From NCBI RefSeq assembly GCF_030272615.1, contig NC_081411.1, forward strand, positions 38,104,640-38,168,639: DNA of 64,000 nucleotides. Reading direction: 5' to 3'. Numbering within the stretch: position 1 is the first letter of the stretch; every line of letters starts with the position of its first letter. Below, piece after piece: positions 12,775 through 24,392 of this stretch. This DNA comes from Cryptomeria japonica (taxonomy: Eukaryota; Streptophyta; Pinopsida; Cupressales; Cupressaceae). The notes beneath the pieces were generated by a model, which was given only the letters and a program-made list of their open reading frames with translations, was not told where the DNA came from and searched no databases. The translations under genes were made by a program, and so were the position numbers.

Positions 12775-14355
12775 TCAAGTCTCTGTCGGTGGGGAAATTA
12801 CACCAAGCTTCTCTCTAAGATATTCAAATTTTTCCTTAGGCAAAGGCTTAGTAAAGATATCTGCAATTCGCTCTTTAGTATTCACATAAACCAATCTCAC
12901 TTCATTTGCTTCAACATTCTCTTTCAGAAAATTATACTTAATAGAAACATGTTTTTTCTTAGAGTGAAATAACGGATTCTTTATATCAATTGCTGTTGAA
13001 TTATCATTATAAATAATTATTGGTTCTTTGCATATTACCTTTATATCCTTCAACATTTGCTTGATCCATAATACCTGAGTACAATTAATTGTCAATGAAA
13101 CATATTCTGATTTTGCTGTAGATAATGATGTCCAAGTTTGCTTCTTGCTGATCCATGAAATTAACCTTTTGCAAAGAAAGAATGCACTGCTAGTGGTACT
13201 CTTTTTGTCATCTACATCTTTTTCCCAATTAGCATCTGTCTATGCACATAATTCAAAATTGTTATCCTTAGGATACCATAAACCAAAATTTGTTGTGCCT
13301 TGTAGGTACCGAAAAATCCTTTACTCTGCTGATTCATGATTTTCTTTAGGATTGCTTTGAAATCTAGATACAATACATACTTCATTCATTATATCAGGTC
13401 TGGTTTGTGTCAAATATAGTAATCCTCTAGTCATAGATTTGGACCTTGTCAGATTATTAGGAGCTGAATCATCTTTCAATGTCAATTTGTTAGTTGTAGT
13501 CATAGGAGTGCTTAGTGGTTTGGAGTTTTCCATACCAAATTTCTTCAAAAGTTCCTTCAAGTATTTTGTTTGACATATGAATATACCTTTATCTGTTTGT
13601 AAAATCTACAAACCTAGAAATTGTTTTTCTCTCCAATCATAGACATTTCAAATTGTTCTTGCATCTTGTTAGCAAAGTCTTTACATAATCCATCTTTACC
13701 TCCAAACTTGATATCATCTACAAATACTTCAATAACCAAAATAGCATCATTGGTAACTTTGTAATACAAATTACTGTCAACATTACCATTTGTGTAACCA
13801 AGCTTTAAGAGATATTTATTTAATCTAGCATACCAAGATCTAGGAGCTTGCTTCAATCCATATAAAACTTTTCTTAACCTGCAAACCATATCCTTATCAT
13901 CTATCAATGAAAATCCATCAGGCTGTTCAATGTAAACTTCCTCCTCAAGATCTCCATTCAAAAATGCACATTTTACATCCATCTGATAAACTTTATAGTT
14001 CTTATGAGTTGTAAAAGCAAAAAATAGTCTAACTTTTTCAATTCTAGCTACCAAGTCTAACTAATCTTGATTTGTTTCTGATTACTTCACCATCCTCATT
14101 AAGTTTATTTCTATATACCCATTTCGTTCCTATTAGATTTTTGTCTTTAGGCCAGGGAACTAATGTCCAAGTGTTATTCTTTTCAATCTATTCTAATTCT
14201 TCTTCCATTGCTTTTATCCAATGTTTATCTTGACAAGCTTCAACAATTGATGCTAGTTCAACTTGAGAAATTAAACATACCTCTTCATTTGCCTATCTTC
14301 CTCTAGTCATAATACCTTGATTTTTATTTCCAATTATCTGATTCTCTGAATGATT
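12775..14355 (-). pseudogene. Copia reverse transcriptase-RNase H relict
   Basis: RT is marked by NNTWTLVPWPKDKNLIGTKW (about 14150), QMDVKCAFLNGDLEEEVYIE (about 13960), LYGLKQAPRSWYARLNKYLL (about 13850) and an FVDD active-site variant of YVDD (about 13720). RNase H follows with DANW (about 13250), SEYVSLT (about 13100) and DIFTKPLPKEKFEYLREKLG at the C-terminus. Damage: a small deletion near 14060 removes the conserved stretch before VARIE and shifts frame, one extra A near 13620 shifts frame again, and TAG/TAA codons interrupt the RT-RNase H linker. Such proteins copy element RNA into cDNA; this one cannot be functional as it stands. It continues, across the inserted transposon, from the integrase at 25271-26330. 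Confidence 0.9.
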
Positions 14356-14359
14356 CAAT

Positions 14360-14382
14360 GGGTATGTGCAAGCTAATGAGTC
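14360..14382 (+). repeat. Left terminal inverted repeat of the transposon
   Basis: Pairs with 25248-25270 at 18 of 23 positions; the mismatches fall in two clusters, positions 5-6 and 14-16. A 14-nt perfect-arm hairpin (CGCAGA-AG-TCTGCG, 14390-14403) follows just inside. Confidence 0.85.
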
Positions 14383-14427
14383 ACAAATTCGCAGAAGTCT
14401 GCGCGTTGGAAAATGCGCTCCGCAAAA

Positions 14428-14738
14428 CGAGCCCCCGTTTTTAAAAAACGGGGGCCCGTTATAAAAAACGGGGGCCCGTTAATGGTTCGGGCTCCCGAGC
14501 CGAAAGGTCACGGGGGTGCCGAAGCCAGATAAAACGGGCCCCCGTTTTTTAATAAACGGGCCCCCGTTTTTAAACAAAACGGGGGCCCGTTTTTAAAAAA
14601 CGGGGGCCCGTTTTTAAAAAACGGGGGCCCGTTTTTAAAAAACGGGGGGCCCGTTTTGAAAAGCTATTTTTACCCTTTTTTTTGGATAATTTTTCATTTT
14701 ACTGTTGCACAAGAAGATATCGAAAACGGGCCCCCGTG
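14428..14738. repeat. Left subterminal array of GGGGGCCC-core palindromes
   Basis: About nine near-identical units with arms AAAAACGGG.../...CCCGTTTTT around an asymmetric core. Units at about 14449, 14467, 14578, 14598, 14618 and 14639 read GGGGGCCC on the plus strand. Those at about 14535, 14555 and 14725 read GGGCCCCC, and a partial unit lies at 14428. Each unit folds on itself. The G+C burst contrasts sharply with the AT-rich surroundings. A matching array sits near the other end of the element. Confidence 0.9.
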
Positions 14739-15010
14739 CTGTGGTTTCCACTTCAAACCTCCACCACTATCCCAGGTGCACATTCTGTCACCTATTTTCA
14801 CAGTTCATAATTTTCTTGTATATTTTTCTCTTTTTTTGGTGTATTATTTAGTTTTTTTTTTATTATTTTAGTTTTTTTTAATAGTAGCATATAAATAAAT
14901 TATTTTTTATATTTGTAAATTCTTGATTTTGATGTAAAATATTTTTGAACAGTTAACCCTAAACCGTAATCAACAAATTTAGAAACCAAAACCAAACCTA
15001 GATAATTAAC

Positions 15011-15200
15011 AAAATGAGATCGACACAAACAAAAAACCAAAAATGAAATGGAAACAAAAACAAAAACATTCGAAAATGAAATCAACACAAACAAAAAACC
15101 GAAAATGAAATGGAAACAAAAACAAAATCGTTCGAAAATGAAATCGACACAAACAAAAAACCAAAAATGAAATGGAAACAAAAACAAAAATGTTCAAAAA
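15011..15200. repeat. 62-bp tandem repeat, three copies
   Basis: The word GAAATGGAAACAAAAACAAA recurs at 15045, 15107 and 15169, a period of 62 bp with few differences. It creates overlapping Phe/Cys-rich minus-strand frames that are not genes. Confidence 0.9.
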
Positions 15201-15239
15201 TGAAATTGACATAAAACCGAACATATGTACCTAAATTGT

Positions 15240-17442
15240 TCTTAATCCTCATTAGGCAATACAAAAGTTACCACTAAATTAGTATAACCTTAAAAGTAAT
15301 TAACATTAAGTTTTTCAAATTTTAGATATGAAAGTTTAGGCTTAGGTTTATGCCATGTCATGGCATAAAGGTCCTATTATGTCATGTGATGGTATAAAAG
15401 GATCAATTATGGACACAATTTTAGAGCAAAACTAGATAAGTTACTAAAATTGGAGTTTGGTTTACATAGGTTCATAAAGGAAGCTAATATGCCAAATATA
15501 TAATTCATTAATACAAAATAAAAAATATTCTTGATTTATAATGTTGATTGATAATGAGTTTTCTAAATGGGGTGCTAATTGTATATACATCTGAAAGATT
15601 TGAAAAATATAATTCCCAAGAAGTATTTTGAATATACAATTGAGGATATATATAATCTCATGGTTAAAGATGCTTAATTTCGATGAAAGTTATTTTTTGT
15701 ATTACTATGTAAGAAATCCATAAATGGAATGAAAGTAAGACATGGCCATCTAGCATAGATCATCTTATATGTTGAAGGAGTATTTTGAGTTATATTAGAA
15801 TTATTTGATGTGATTAAGTCCTAATTTTAGGATATGTAGAGTTCTTTTACTTTTAAGGTTGAAATAAAACATGGTGATTATGTTTTATTATCACTTTTAT
15901 GCTTAACCTAGGTAAAAGTTTTAATGGAATTATTTTCATATTTAGATATATAGATCACAACTTATTATTATTTGTATGTTTCTTGTTTCTTTGAAAGAAA
16001 TGCATATTGATTTATTTATAAGTAATAATTTATCTAATTATGCATTTATGAAATATATAGAAATTGAGATTTTTTTATTGAGGCTAATTAATTTTAAAAC
16101 TCAATGGTTATATCCACTATCTAATGATGTAATATATCCAATGTTCTCCCCTTCTTACATATATTTGAACAAGAGATGGAATATTTCAAGACTTGAATGC
16201 AACCCTTATGTAAACTTTAATGATGTACATCTACTGATCCTCCTCACTAACCAAGAAACACTAGACTAACTCCATTAATGAATATTTCGAATTTAAAACA
16301 TATCAAATGTCTATAAAACATGAGAGAACCTAAAGGGTCTATATCCTCCTTGCCTAATGAGAGAGCAACATTTCTTTGAAAGTCCCAATGAGCCTCAAAT
16401 GATCCTAATGAATGTAGGGCAGTCTTAATGAACCTAAGAAAGTCCTAATGAGCCTAAGAAAGCAATAATGAACTTGGGACAATCCTAATGAACCTAGGAT
16501 AGTCCTAATGAACCTACGATAGTGTAAACAAGCCTAGTATAGTGTAAGAAAAAAACACTACAAAAAAGACCTCAAATGCGTTAAATGAATTTCCCAATAA
16601 CGCACTCGTGTTTATCTTTTTTTGGTCATTTGGCTACCTTTTTTTACAACATCTTGGTGTATACGCCCCTAAGAAGACCTTTTCCTCAAAACTTTCTTGG
16701 ATCATGAACTCCTCATGTGCACCAAACATTTAAGTTGCCACTTGGAAGCTTCTAATGCACACAATCCTTTCAATCAATCTACTCCATTGATCTCTCAAAA
16801 CAATCTTAGTATTTAATCCTCTATCCTTCATTTCTTATTCAACTTTGTAAGAGAATTTGTGTATGGATTGATATCTTAAATTTTATAGAAAGATTATAAA
16901 TGAAAACAAATGATTGCGGAGTTTTATAATAAATGATTTATAGGAAATAATATTTTTTGAAGACCTTTTGTAAATTATAATCTTGTGTAGCTTTGATTAT
17001 GGGAGAAATTTAATGGTGAAATATGCTTAACTCTTCAAAAGTTTTGATGTTTTGTCTTTAGATGACAACCACTTAGAATATAATATGTTTTAAGTATGTC
17101 ATTTATAGTCATGGGAGATTAGTTTTTTTTTAAGATTGTTTGAAGACTAATCAATGTAATATGAATTGATGACAATTATCTCAAAACTACGTAATTGAAT
17201 TCTAATAGATTTATGATGTTTCATTGAAAGTTTTTATTAAGTTTTATGCGCAAATTTTATATTTCAAGATTCAATAGTATGTACATGTATATTTTTTTAA
17301 GTTCAATATTATATTATATATTTCATGTGTATCTCATTCAACAACATAGAAATGTTACTATTTATAAATGTTCTTTTTTAATTTAGTAAAATAGATTCTT
17401 CTTTGACATAGAGTTGTATATAATTCATGTATATCTTTATAT
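15240..17442. other. Non-coding interior of the transposon
   Basis: AT-rich DNA between the left palindrome array and the companion gene. Apart from the minisatellite at 16376-16550, no coding or RNA feature is visible. It may hold the promoter and a 5' untranslated exon of the plus-strand gene, since a splice-acceptor-like TTTATATATGCAG ends at 17448. Confidence 0.5.
16376..16550. repeat. ~21-bp imperfect minisatellite
   Basis: About nine degenerate units of the type AGTCCTAATGAACCTAAGA, drifting toward AGTGTAA at the right end. Confidence 0.8.
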
Positions 17443-19711
17443 ATGCAGGAGTTCTTTGCCATCATGGATGTTTTTGACATAGATGAACTATTAGGTGAAA
17501 ATCCCCCACCACAACCCCCTCCTCCTCCTCCTCCTCCTCCACCACCACCACCACCACCACCACCACCACCACAACCCCCTAGATTGGATGAAATTCGTTT
17601 AAGAGAACGAATTAATGAAAACCTACAAGTGATTGAACAAAACATTGCTGCTATCCAAAATGAGCAAGTCACGCCACCCCATCTTGTAGAGTTTGCAAAA
17701 TCAATGCAAACTGTTGTCGAGTCAGTTAGATCTGTTGATTCTCAATTAGATCAATTTCATAGACGATGACAAGAGTTGCATGATTTTTATGCCGATGGTT
17801 TAACTTATAGACAAATCATAGATTTGAAAATAACCAAAGCTCATTTATGTCCATATTTTACCAACCCAAAAACAAGAGAACCAATGCAACCTAACCAGAA
17901 AAGAATTTCAATTAGGTGGTGTGTGCATCCAGAAATGGCTAGATACTTTTGGGATAGATGGTGGATGGTTTTTGATTATCCACCACATCGTAATTATGAG
18001 GTCCCTTTTTATTTTTTGAAGAAATTATACTGTGAGTTTGTAATGAACCAAAAACCAAATTATTTTGATATTAAGTCATTCCAGGGTGTTGGTCGTGGAA
18101 TGCCACAGCATAGATTAGGGGTACGGAGTAATAATCCCCTACCGGATCCACCCATAGTTCCACTTGTTGCTCCATCGATTCCTGCAGATGTCCAAAATAC
18201 ATCATTCATTTCGACATTAGATGCTTTGACTTCCCTCACAGGGAACCTGAGTGAGCAAGCTGCTCACATGGCATCTGCTCCTCGATGGATGCCACATATG
18301 TGTTCGAGTTGTCATGAGATGTGTGTAGGTCCTACTACTGCTGCAGGATCTACTTCAGTTCCAGATGAGCATGATGCAGCAGATGATAGTATGATGACAT
18401 CTTATATGGATTTTCTTTGCTCGGATGTTCATCTTGACCAGGTATAGATATATATAATATACATGTACATGTCAATGTTTTTATGTACTTTATTAAATAT
18501 AGGTATAAACTAAGTGCATCTCTTTTTTTATACAATCTAATACTTCATTAAATAAATTTTGTTTATGTAGATAAGGACTACGCCTAATATTAGAGTTAAT
18601 ATTGCATCTACTAGAAGACAACTCGGCACACCTTATGGGGTATAGTATAAATTTCTATCTAGACATTGTACTAGATCTTTTTAAGTTAATATGCTATCGT
18701 CGTATATTATATAAATTTTCATGTTGATACATTGAATGCTTCTTTCTCCAGGATTCAGGTCATGAGGGACCCTCTACATCACATCGAGAAGAGGGTCTAA
18801 CTATTGTGACACCATCTATGGTATGTATCTTATAATTCTTAACTTAAATATGAACTCTTACAATATTGTAACTTTACTTGAAATTATTTAGTACACATAT
18901 ATATGTTCACTAAATATGATTTCATTAAATGCATGTATGCAGGTGGACACTACCATTAGGATAGGTTATCCTCATAATTTTGATCAGAGCCAATTTGAAC
19001 GCACATCGACATCCTTTGAGGTATTAATATGTAATACTTAATTTGATCTTATTTTGACTCTTAATTTAAGATTTAATTGGACACTTTGAATTTGACCTTG
19101 TACAGGAGTTAGCTAGCACTGCATTTGGTGTTGATACTGCACAAGATACTGCTAGAGGAGATACTGCTATAGGATCTGATGAGCATATGGTAAGTTTGTA
19201 ACTTAATTTATGAATTCTACTATATTTGATAAATGATTCTTTTAATAGTTAATTTCAAGTAATATTTTAATATTATTTTTTTATTGTACAGCATGAGACA
19301 GGTGGATCTGGACCACGTCCCGGGGACAAGAGAGATACTGCTATAGGATCTGATGAGCATATGGTAAGTTTGTAACTTAATTTATGAATTCTACTATATT
19401 TGATAAATGATTCTTTTAATAGTTAATTTCAAGTAATATTTTAATATTATTTTTTTATTGTACAGCATGAGACAGGTGGATCTGGACCACGTCCTGGGGA
19501 CAAGAGAGATACTGCTACAGGATCTGATGAGCATATGGTAAGTTTGTAACTTAATTTACGGATTCTACTATATTTGATAAATGATTCTTTTAATAGTTAA
19601 TTTCAAGTAATATTTTAATATTATTTTTTTATTGTACAGCATGAGACAGGTGGATCTGGACCACGTCCTGGGGACAAGAGACCACGAGATGTTATTGATG
19701 ATAGCAATTAG
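17443..19711 (+). pseudogene. Transposon companion gene, proline-rich, eight exons, one stop
   Basis: Exons by splice signals: 17443 (or ATG 17464)-18441, 18571-18639, 18752-18820, 18943-19020, 19106-19189, 19292-19363, 19466-19537, 19640-19711. Every intron starts GT, ends AG and lies in phase 0, and the last exon ends in TAG, giving about 497 codons from ATG 17464. The N-terminus is acidic (MDVFDIDELLGE) followed by about 19 prolines and a heptad-like helix. Then comes a globular region with DGLTYRQIIDLKITKAH and RYFWDRWWMVFDYPPH (around 17800-18000), a CSSCHEMC cysteine cluster (about 18302), and an acidic, Gly/Ser/Thr-rich tail of repeated exons. An in-frame TGA at 17767 interrupts the first exon. 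I do not recognise a domain. Its place beside a transposase suggests an accessory DNA-binding or transposition protein, like those of other two-gene plant transposons, but that is inference. Confidence 0.8.
19160..19681 (+). repeat. 174-bp exon-plus-intron unit in three tandem copies
   Basis: Units start at 19160, 19334 and 19508 with an exact 174-bp spacing and only a few differences. Each holds the 3' part of one exon (ending GSDEHM), a complete intron and the 5' part of the next (starting HETGGSGPRPGDKR). The net effect is duplicated 24-codon exons that stay in frame. Confidence 0.95.
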
Positions 19712-20180
19712 ATTTTACTATTTATTTGGCTTTGATATGTACTTTTTTATGGACTTTACACATTTGTTTACACGTGCACATACTTTATATATATGGATAG
19801 TTGCATAATAGGATTAGATCATATATATTTTGTGCATACTTTATATATTTTGTGCACATTAGATATTATGTGGAGTGAACATCATGTTACCATCTAGACA
19901 TATATATGGATTAGATATTATATGGATTATGTGGACTTGAAATTTTACTATTTATTTGGCTCTGATATGTACTATTTTACGGGCTTTACATATTTGTTTA
20001 CACGTGTACACACATACTTTATATATATGGATAGTTTCATAATAGGATTAGATCATATATATTATGTGCATACTTTATGTGTATTGTGCGCATTAGATAT
20101 TATGTGGACTTGAAATTATGTGCACATTAGATCATATATATTGACTTGAAATTATGTGGACTTGAAATTTTGCGCATACT
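19712..20180. repeat. ~230-bp tandem duplication downstream of companion gene
   Basis: The ATTTTACTATTTATTTGGCT block immediately after the stop codon recurs at 19942, with the following GATATGTACT...TTTACACGTG...GGATTAGATCATATATAT series repeated. Shorter TTATGTGGACTTGAAATT repeats continue to about 20260. Confidence 0.85.
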
Positions 20181-21039
20181 TTATATATTATGTGGACTTG
20201 AAATTTTATTTATGGAAGTTGTGCTTAAACAACTTTATAGGCATTATGTGGACTTGTAATTTTATTTTTGGAATTTTATTTAAATAGTTCTTGTGATTAG
20301 ATAAACTACATGTGCATACATCATGAACTAAGTGTCGAAACATATCTTATAATTATAACATATTCTAAATCAAAAAGTATCATTTAACAAATATAATGAA
20401 TAGAACTTGATTAAAACATAATTATCTCATTCATAAATTTGACCAGTAGTCTCTCATTTATGTATATTGTACACAAAATGTAATCAAGAAGACATATCTA
20501 AAATAAAATAAACAGTCTATTTAAATTATAATAATAAGGATTTATATCTCTCAAAATACAACATAAAGTATGCACAAACAATAGTAGTCATTGAGGGCAA
20601 GTCTACTCTGAGAGACCTAGAAAAAAAAATACATATGATTAGTTTTTATAATCAGGATGCATTGAATTTAAAATACAACATAAAGTATGCACAAACAATA
20701 TAGTAGTCATTGAGGCCAAGTCTACTCTGAGAGACCTAGAAAAAGTAAATACATATGATTAGTTTTTATAATCAGAATACATTGAATTTAAAATACAAAT
20801 GGATTTGCCTTAAGGGTACAAAAATTTAACTTACTTGTAATTATTCAAAATGAAACATAAAGTATGCACAAATAACTTTGTTTTCATTGATGCCTTCTAC
20901 TTGTGGTAGACCTGAAACAAAATTTTAGTAGATTAGATTTTGTAATTATGATTCATGATTTAAAATACTATATATAATATGCATCGCGACTTTTAAAAGG
21001 GAGGTGGATTAAGGGTTCAAATTATAACTTACTTGATAT
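20181..21039. other. Region between the two convergent transposon genes, with tandem repeats
   Basis: No coding sequence. A block of about 107 bp with ACATAAAGTATGCACAAAC and the segment TCTACTCTGAGAGACCTAG occurs at 20571 and 20678, with a diverged third copy near 20855. On the minus strand each copy carries acceptor-like and donor-like signals, so these may be 3' untranslated exons of the transposase gene. Confidence 0.6.
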
Positions 21040-24000
21040 TCATTCTATTATACCATCTGCATCCTCTCTCTTTTGCAAAGCATCTATAATTGTCTCGTGC
21101 TCTTCCATAGAGAGAGTCCATAATTGTTTATTAGCAGGCTTGCCACGATATCTATCCAATTTTATATTAGTTGCCACTACCAAATGTGAGTAATGTATAA
21201 TCCTTTTCTCTAATTCATAATCTTCAAATGCGGGCAATCCATTCTTTCTTGTTAGATATTTGCGTAGCCAAGTGCCAACAACAACCACAGATCCTATTGG
21301 ATAGTCATAACCATCATCATCTACTCAAGGAGTAGTTAGCTTATGTTTTGGCTCTACACATCGAGCCAACCAATACTCTATCCCCTCTTCATTGTCCTCT
21401 GGTGCAACAACAGCATAGACATGTCCTGTGCACAAAACAATTTTATTTTAATATTTAATGAGAAATAAAAACAAAAATATACACTATAAGATTTCATAAA
21501 TTTATGTACTATTTAATAAATCAAAACAAATTTCAAAAATAATTTTACCTTGTTGTATAAGATCTGAAATGCGATCATAGTCATTTGATGCAAACATTTG
21601 ATCCATATCTTCATCAGTTCTTTCATGCGGATCATTTGCATCTATGGGTGTCAATGATCTTTGTTGCCATTCTTCAACCCATTCTTTATTCTCACAAAAT
21701 TCCCAATCTCCGGAAACACAAAACTGACAAAAGCAAGCAAGTTGCCTTGTGAATATAGTCCATGTGTTTGAATTAGAACTCTTAAACGAATGCCATTTAG
21801 CTTATCCAATGATGGTATTACAATCATGCCGAATAGGAATACTATCTTCCTCTATCAACCAGAAGAAACGTCAAATTGCAGAGTTTTCAGTTGATCCTTT
21901 TGACAACTTTGAATTGCACCAATCTACAACTGCACGAGCATCTCTAAATTTCACTGCATCCTCGAATTTCAATTGTTCTCTAGCAAGAGCTCTTTTTATA
22001 CAGGCACCAGCTCCATCGTGTTCCCCCTTACCATGTCCCGCTTCAAAAAAACTCCATAAATGTTGGACATTGGTTATCTTGTGAACTTTGCATAGCCAAT
22101 AAAACATTCTTGCATTTTTGAATTGTCCAGTGCAGTTATCTGACCATATCATATGTTGTTTCATGTCAATTTCTCTTTCCTTAAGATTATCATAAAATAC
22201 CTCGAAACAATGTTGGACAAACTCTGAAGAGTGTAATCGATTATCACTAACATAGAAATGATACTCCCTCAAAATTTTTCTGTTATCTTCTGTACTGTCA
22301 TGGTCATGTCTATATATAATGTGCACAAATATGGCCACTTGCACTGAGTTGTAGTATTGTGATTGAGTTTCCTCTTGTGGTTTTAGAGTATAATTTTCTG
22401 CAAAATCCACAACTGATACTATTGTTCCAATTGGAAATGTGTTCTTGCATATGTGAAACTATCCATCAAGCCATCGGGCATGTTGGGAATGTTTCACATA
22501 TTTTGGAACAATATGAGTTTTAAACTCACTAATAAATGCATTCACACTATTCTGTTCTGTAATCAATTCTAAACGTTTCCCCATCTTTCCATCCTTTAGA
22601 GGGTATTCTATATTTTTAAATCTCCTAACATCAACCATTGTTTGTCCAAACTCAGATGAAACATGTTCATGCAAACATTCACCTATCGAAGAATAGTTCC
22701 CACATAAATTGCAAAGACCATAAATGCATGAACTGGAAAGAAATAATTGTTCATTAGGTGGTTTACAAAATAAACTTCCAATAAAATCTTTTATAGTTTC
22801 AGGTGGAACATAAACACCACAATCCTGCACAAGATCATTGCCATGCAACATACAACGAATATATCGAAAAACATCATAATAGTAACGAAACTGGACATGA
22901 GTTTTACAACAACAAGATATTCTTTGTTTATTGATTTTAACATACCAGGGTTTGCATTTTTCAAATGATCTTTGACTAATTCGTAAATTCATTAACACAG
23001 ATTCATCACTAAATTTTTTAAAGAATTCAGTTTGAGTCATGTCAAGAAGATGTTTTGGATGAGGATCACGAATTTTTGATCCCACCCTTAACTTTAAAAC
23101 ATCTCTAGCATTTGATGAAACTCTAGTGTTATCATGCCAAAATTTTGTAATTAATTGTTTAGTTTCATCATTTAATTTCATGTCCGACCTTTGAAGTCTA
23201 CCACTAAAACTCCAACAATGGTTTAGTGGATCAATTTCAATTGTGTCTCTTCTTTTGGCCGCTCTTGACAAGGTTCTATGATGTAAGTTCAAATAGCCAC
23301 TTATATCACTTAACATTCTTTTATTAACAATCATTTTGTCAACTATAGCAGTCGTTATAACTCTACGTGCTGCATTCTTATCTTTAGATCGACTTGTTTT
23401 TCCTATAGAATCGATGGCACTGGCAACAGTAGATACAACTTGCTTATATGATTCATCTTTTCTTTTTGGTTTTGCATAAATACCTATTTTTTTCATGACT
23501 TTACGCATTTTTAACATTTTTATTAATTGTAGCATTAATTGACATTGGAATCCTAACTTTTTATTATAGAAAAATTGTTTATATAATCTGTTTGCATGTG
23601 TTCTGATTTGTCTCCAAGAAACTAACCCATTAAGATTATCTAGCACATTGCTATCAATAGTAAACAAATTACATTCATTTTCTTTTAGAGATGGTGGTGT
23701 AATATTTTCAATTTTTATTTCTTTTCATATTGGTGTATGAAATTTATATCCAGCTTCATTTAAATCAGCAATTTGATTGGCATCATAGTCATCAGGATTT
23801 AAAAACATACCAGGATTCGCATCCACATCAACATTTGCATCAACAGTCATACCCGTGTGTGGTTCTATATTTTTTGCATCCATCATGATGTCTTCAATGG
23901 TCTCATCTACAACGGGCACTGAACTAGATGCTTCAAAAGTGTTATTCAATTGCCGTTGTTGTGATCTTCGATCTCTTTGGCGTTTTGCCTCCTTCTCTCT

Positions 24001-24072
24001 TTGTGCTTGAATTTCGTCCACTGTCATTGTCTTCTTTTTTTTCTTTTGACGTTGCTTAGAACCCATTTTCAC
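21040..24072 (-). pseudogene. DDE-type transposase-like gene (Sola-like), two exons, five stops
   Basis: Exon 1 is 24072-21549, the intron 21548-21426 (GT...AG) and exon 2 21425-21040. The summed length is exactly 970 codons, ending in TGA. The N-terminus is basic (KQRQKKKKK, nuclear-signal-like) with a charged helix, followed by a linker to about residue 130. Residues 136-537 include a CCCKTH cluster and a cysteine-rich CIYGLCNLCGNY segment. The catalytic-looking core has DFAENY (556-561), WSDNC (D645) and HGKGEHDGAG (680-689), plausible D, D and E/D metal ligands of an RNase H-fold transposase. A CFCQFC motif (780-785) and a YWLARC-containing module (exon 2) follow. TGA/TAG/TAA codons fall at residues 116, 538, 734, 757 and 875; the frame is otherwise unbroken. 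In life such proteins cut and rejoin the element's ends in the nucleus. Confidence 0.85.
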
Positions 24073-24212
24073 AAACTTGTCTTCAAAAAATCACGTAAAA
24101 AATATTAAAAAGTACTGCCAAATGATGTAAAAAATCTTTGTCAGTACGGATTTCAATGATATTGTAGTAAATCGATGCAATCTTTTTTTTTTTTACAGCA
24201 ACGGTTATTTTA

Positions 24213-24392
24213 ATAACGGACCCCCGTTATTTTAACAACAGGCCCCCGTTTATATAAAACGGGGGCCTGTTATTTAAATAACGGGGGTCCGTTATTAAAA
24301 CGGGGGCCCGTTGTTAAATCCAACGGGCATAAAATGAAATGGGCCCCCGTTTTATAAACGGGCCCCCATTTATAAAACAGGGGCCCGTTATG
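24213..24392. repeat. Right subterminal array of GGGGGCCC-core palindromes
   Basis: About eight units like those at 14428-14738 but more diverged (GGACCCCC, GGGGGCCTG, GGGGGTCC variants), again in both orientations. The array lies upstream of the transposase gene's start (24072), so it may overlap that gene's promoter. Confidence 0.9.

Noticed and set aside
14366-14372. GTGCAAG/CTTGCAC as chance words flanking the insertion
   Set aside because: They fall at identical distances inside the two ends as part of the longer inverted repeat, so they were reassigned to the TIRs.
14656-14871. Hydrophobic 71-codon frame
   Set aside because: Low complexity, T-rich, no neighbour support.
14900-15264. 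Three overlapping Phe/Cys-rich minus-strand frames
   Set aside because: Produced by the 62-bp tandem repeat; each frame repeats the same peptide.
16376-16550. Regular short repeats resembling a CRISPR array
   Set aside because: Units are contiguous and degenerate, with no spacers; plant DNA.
17358-17672. Minus-strand glycine-rich frame
   Set aside because: It is the antisense of the polyproline tract of the companion gene.
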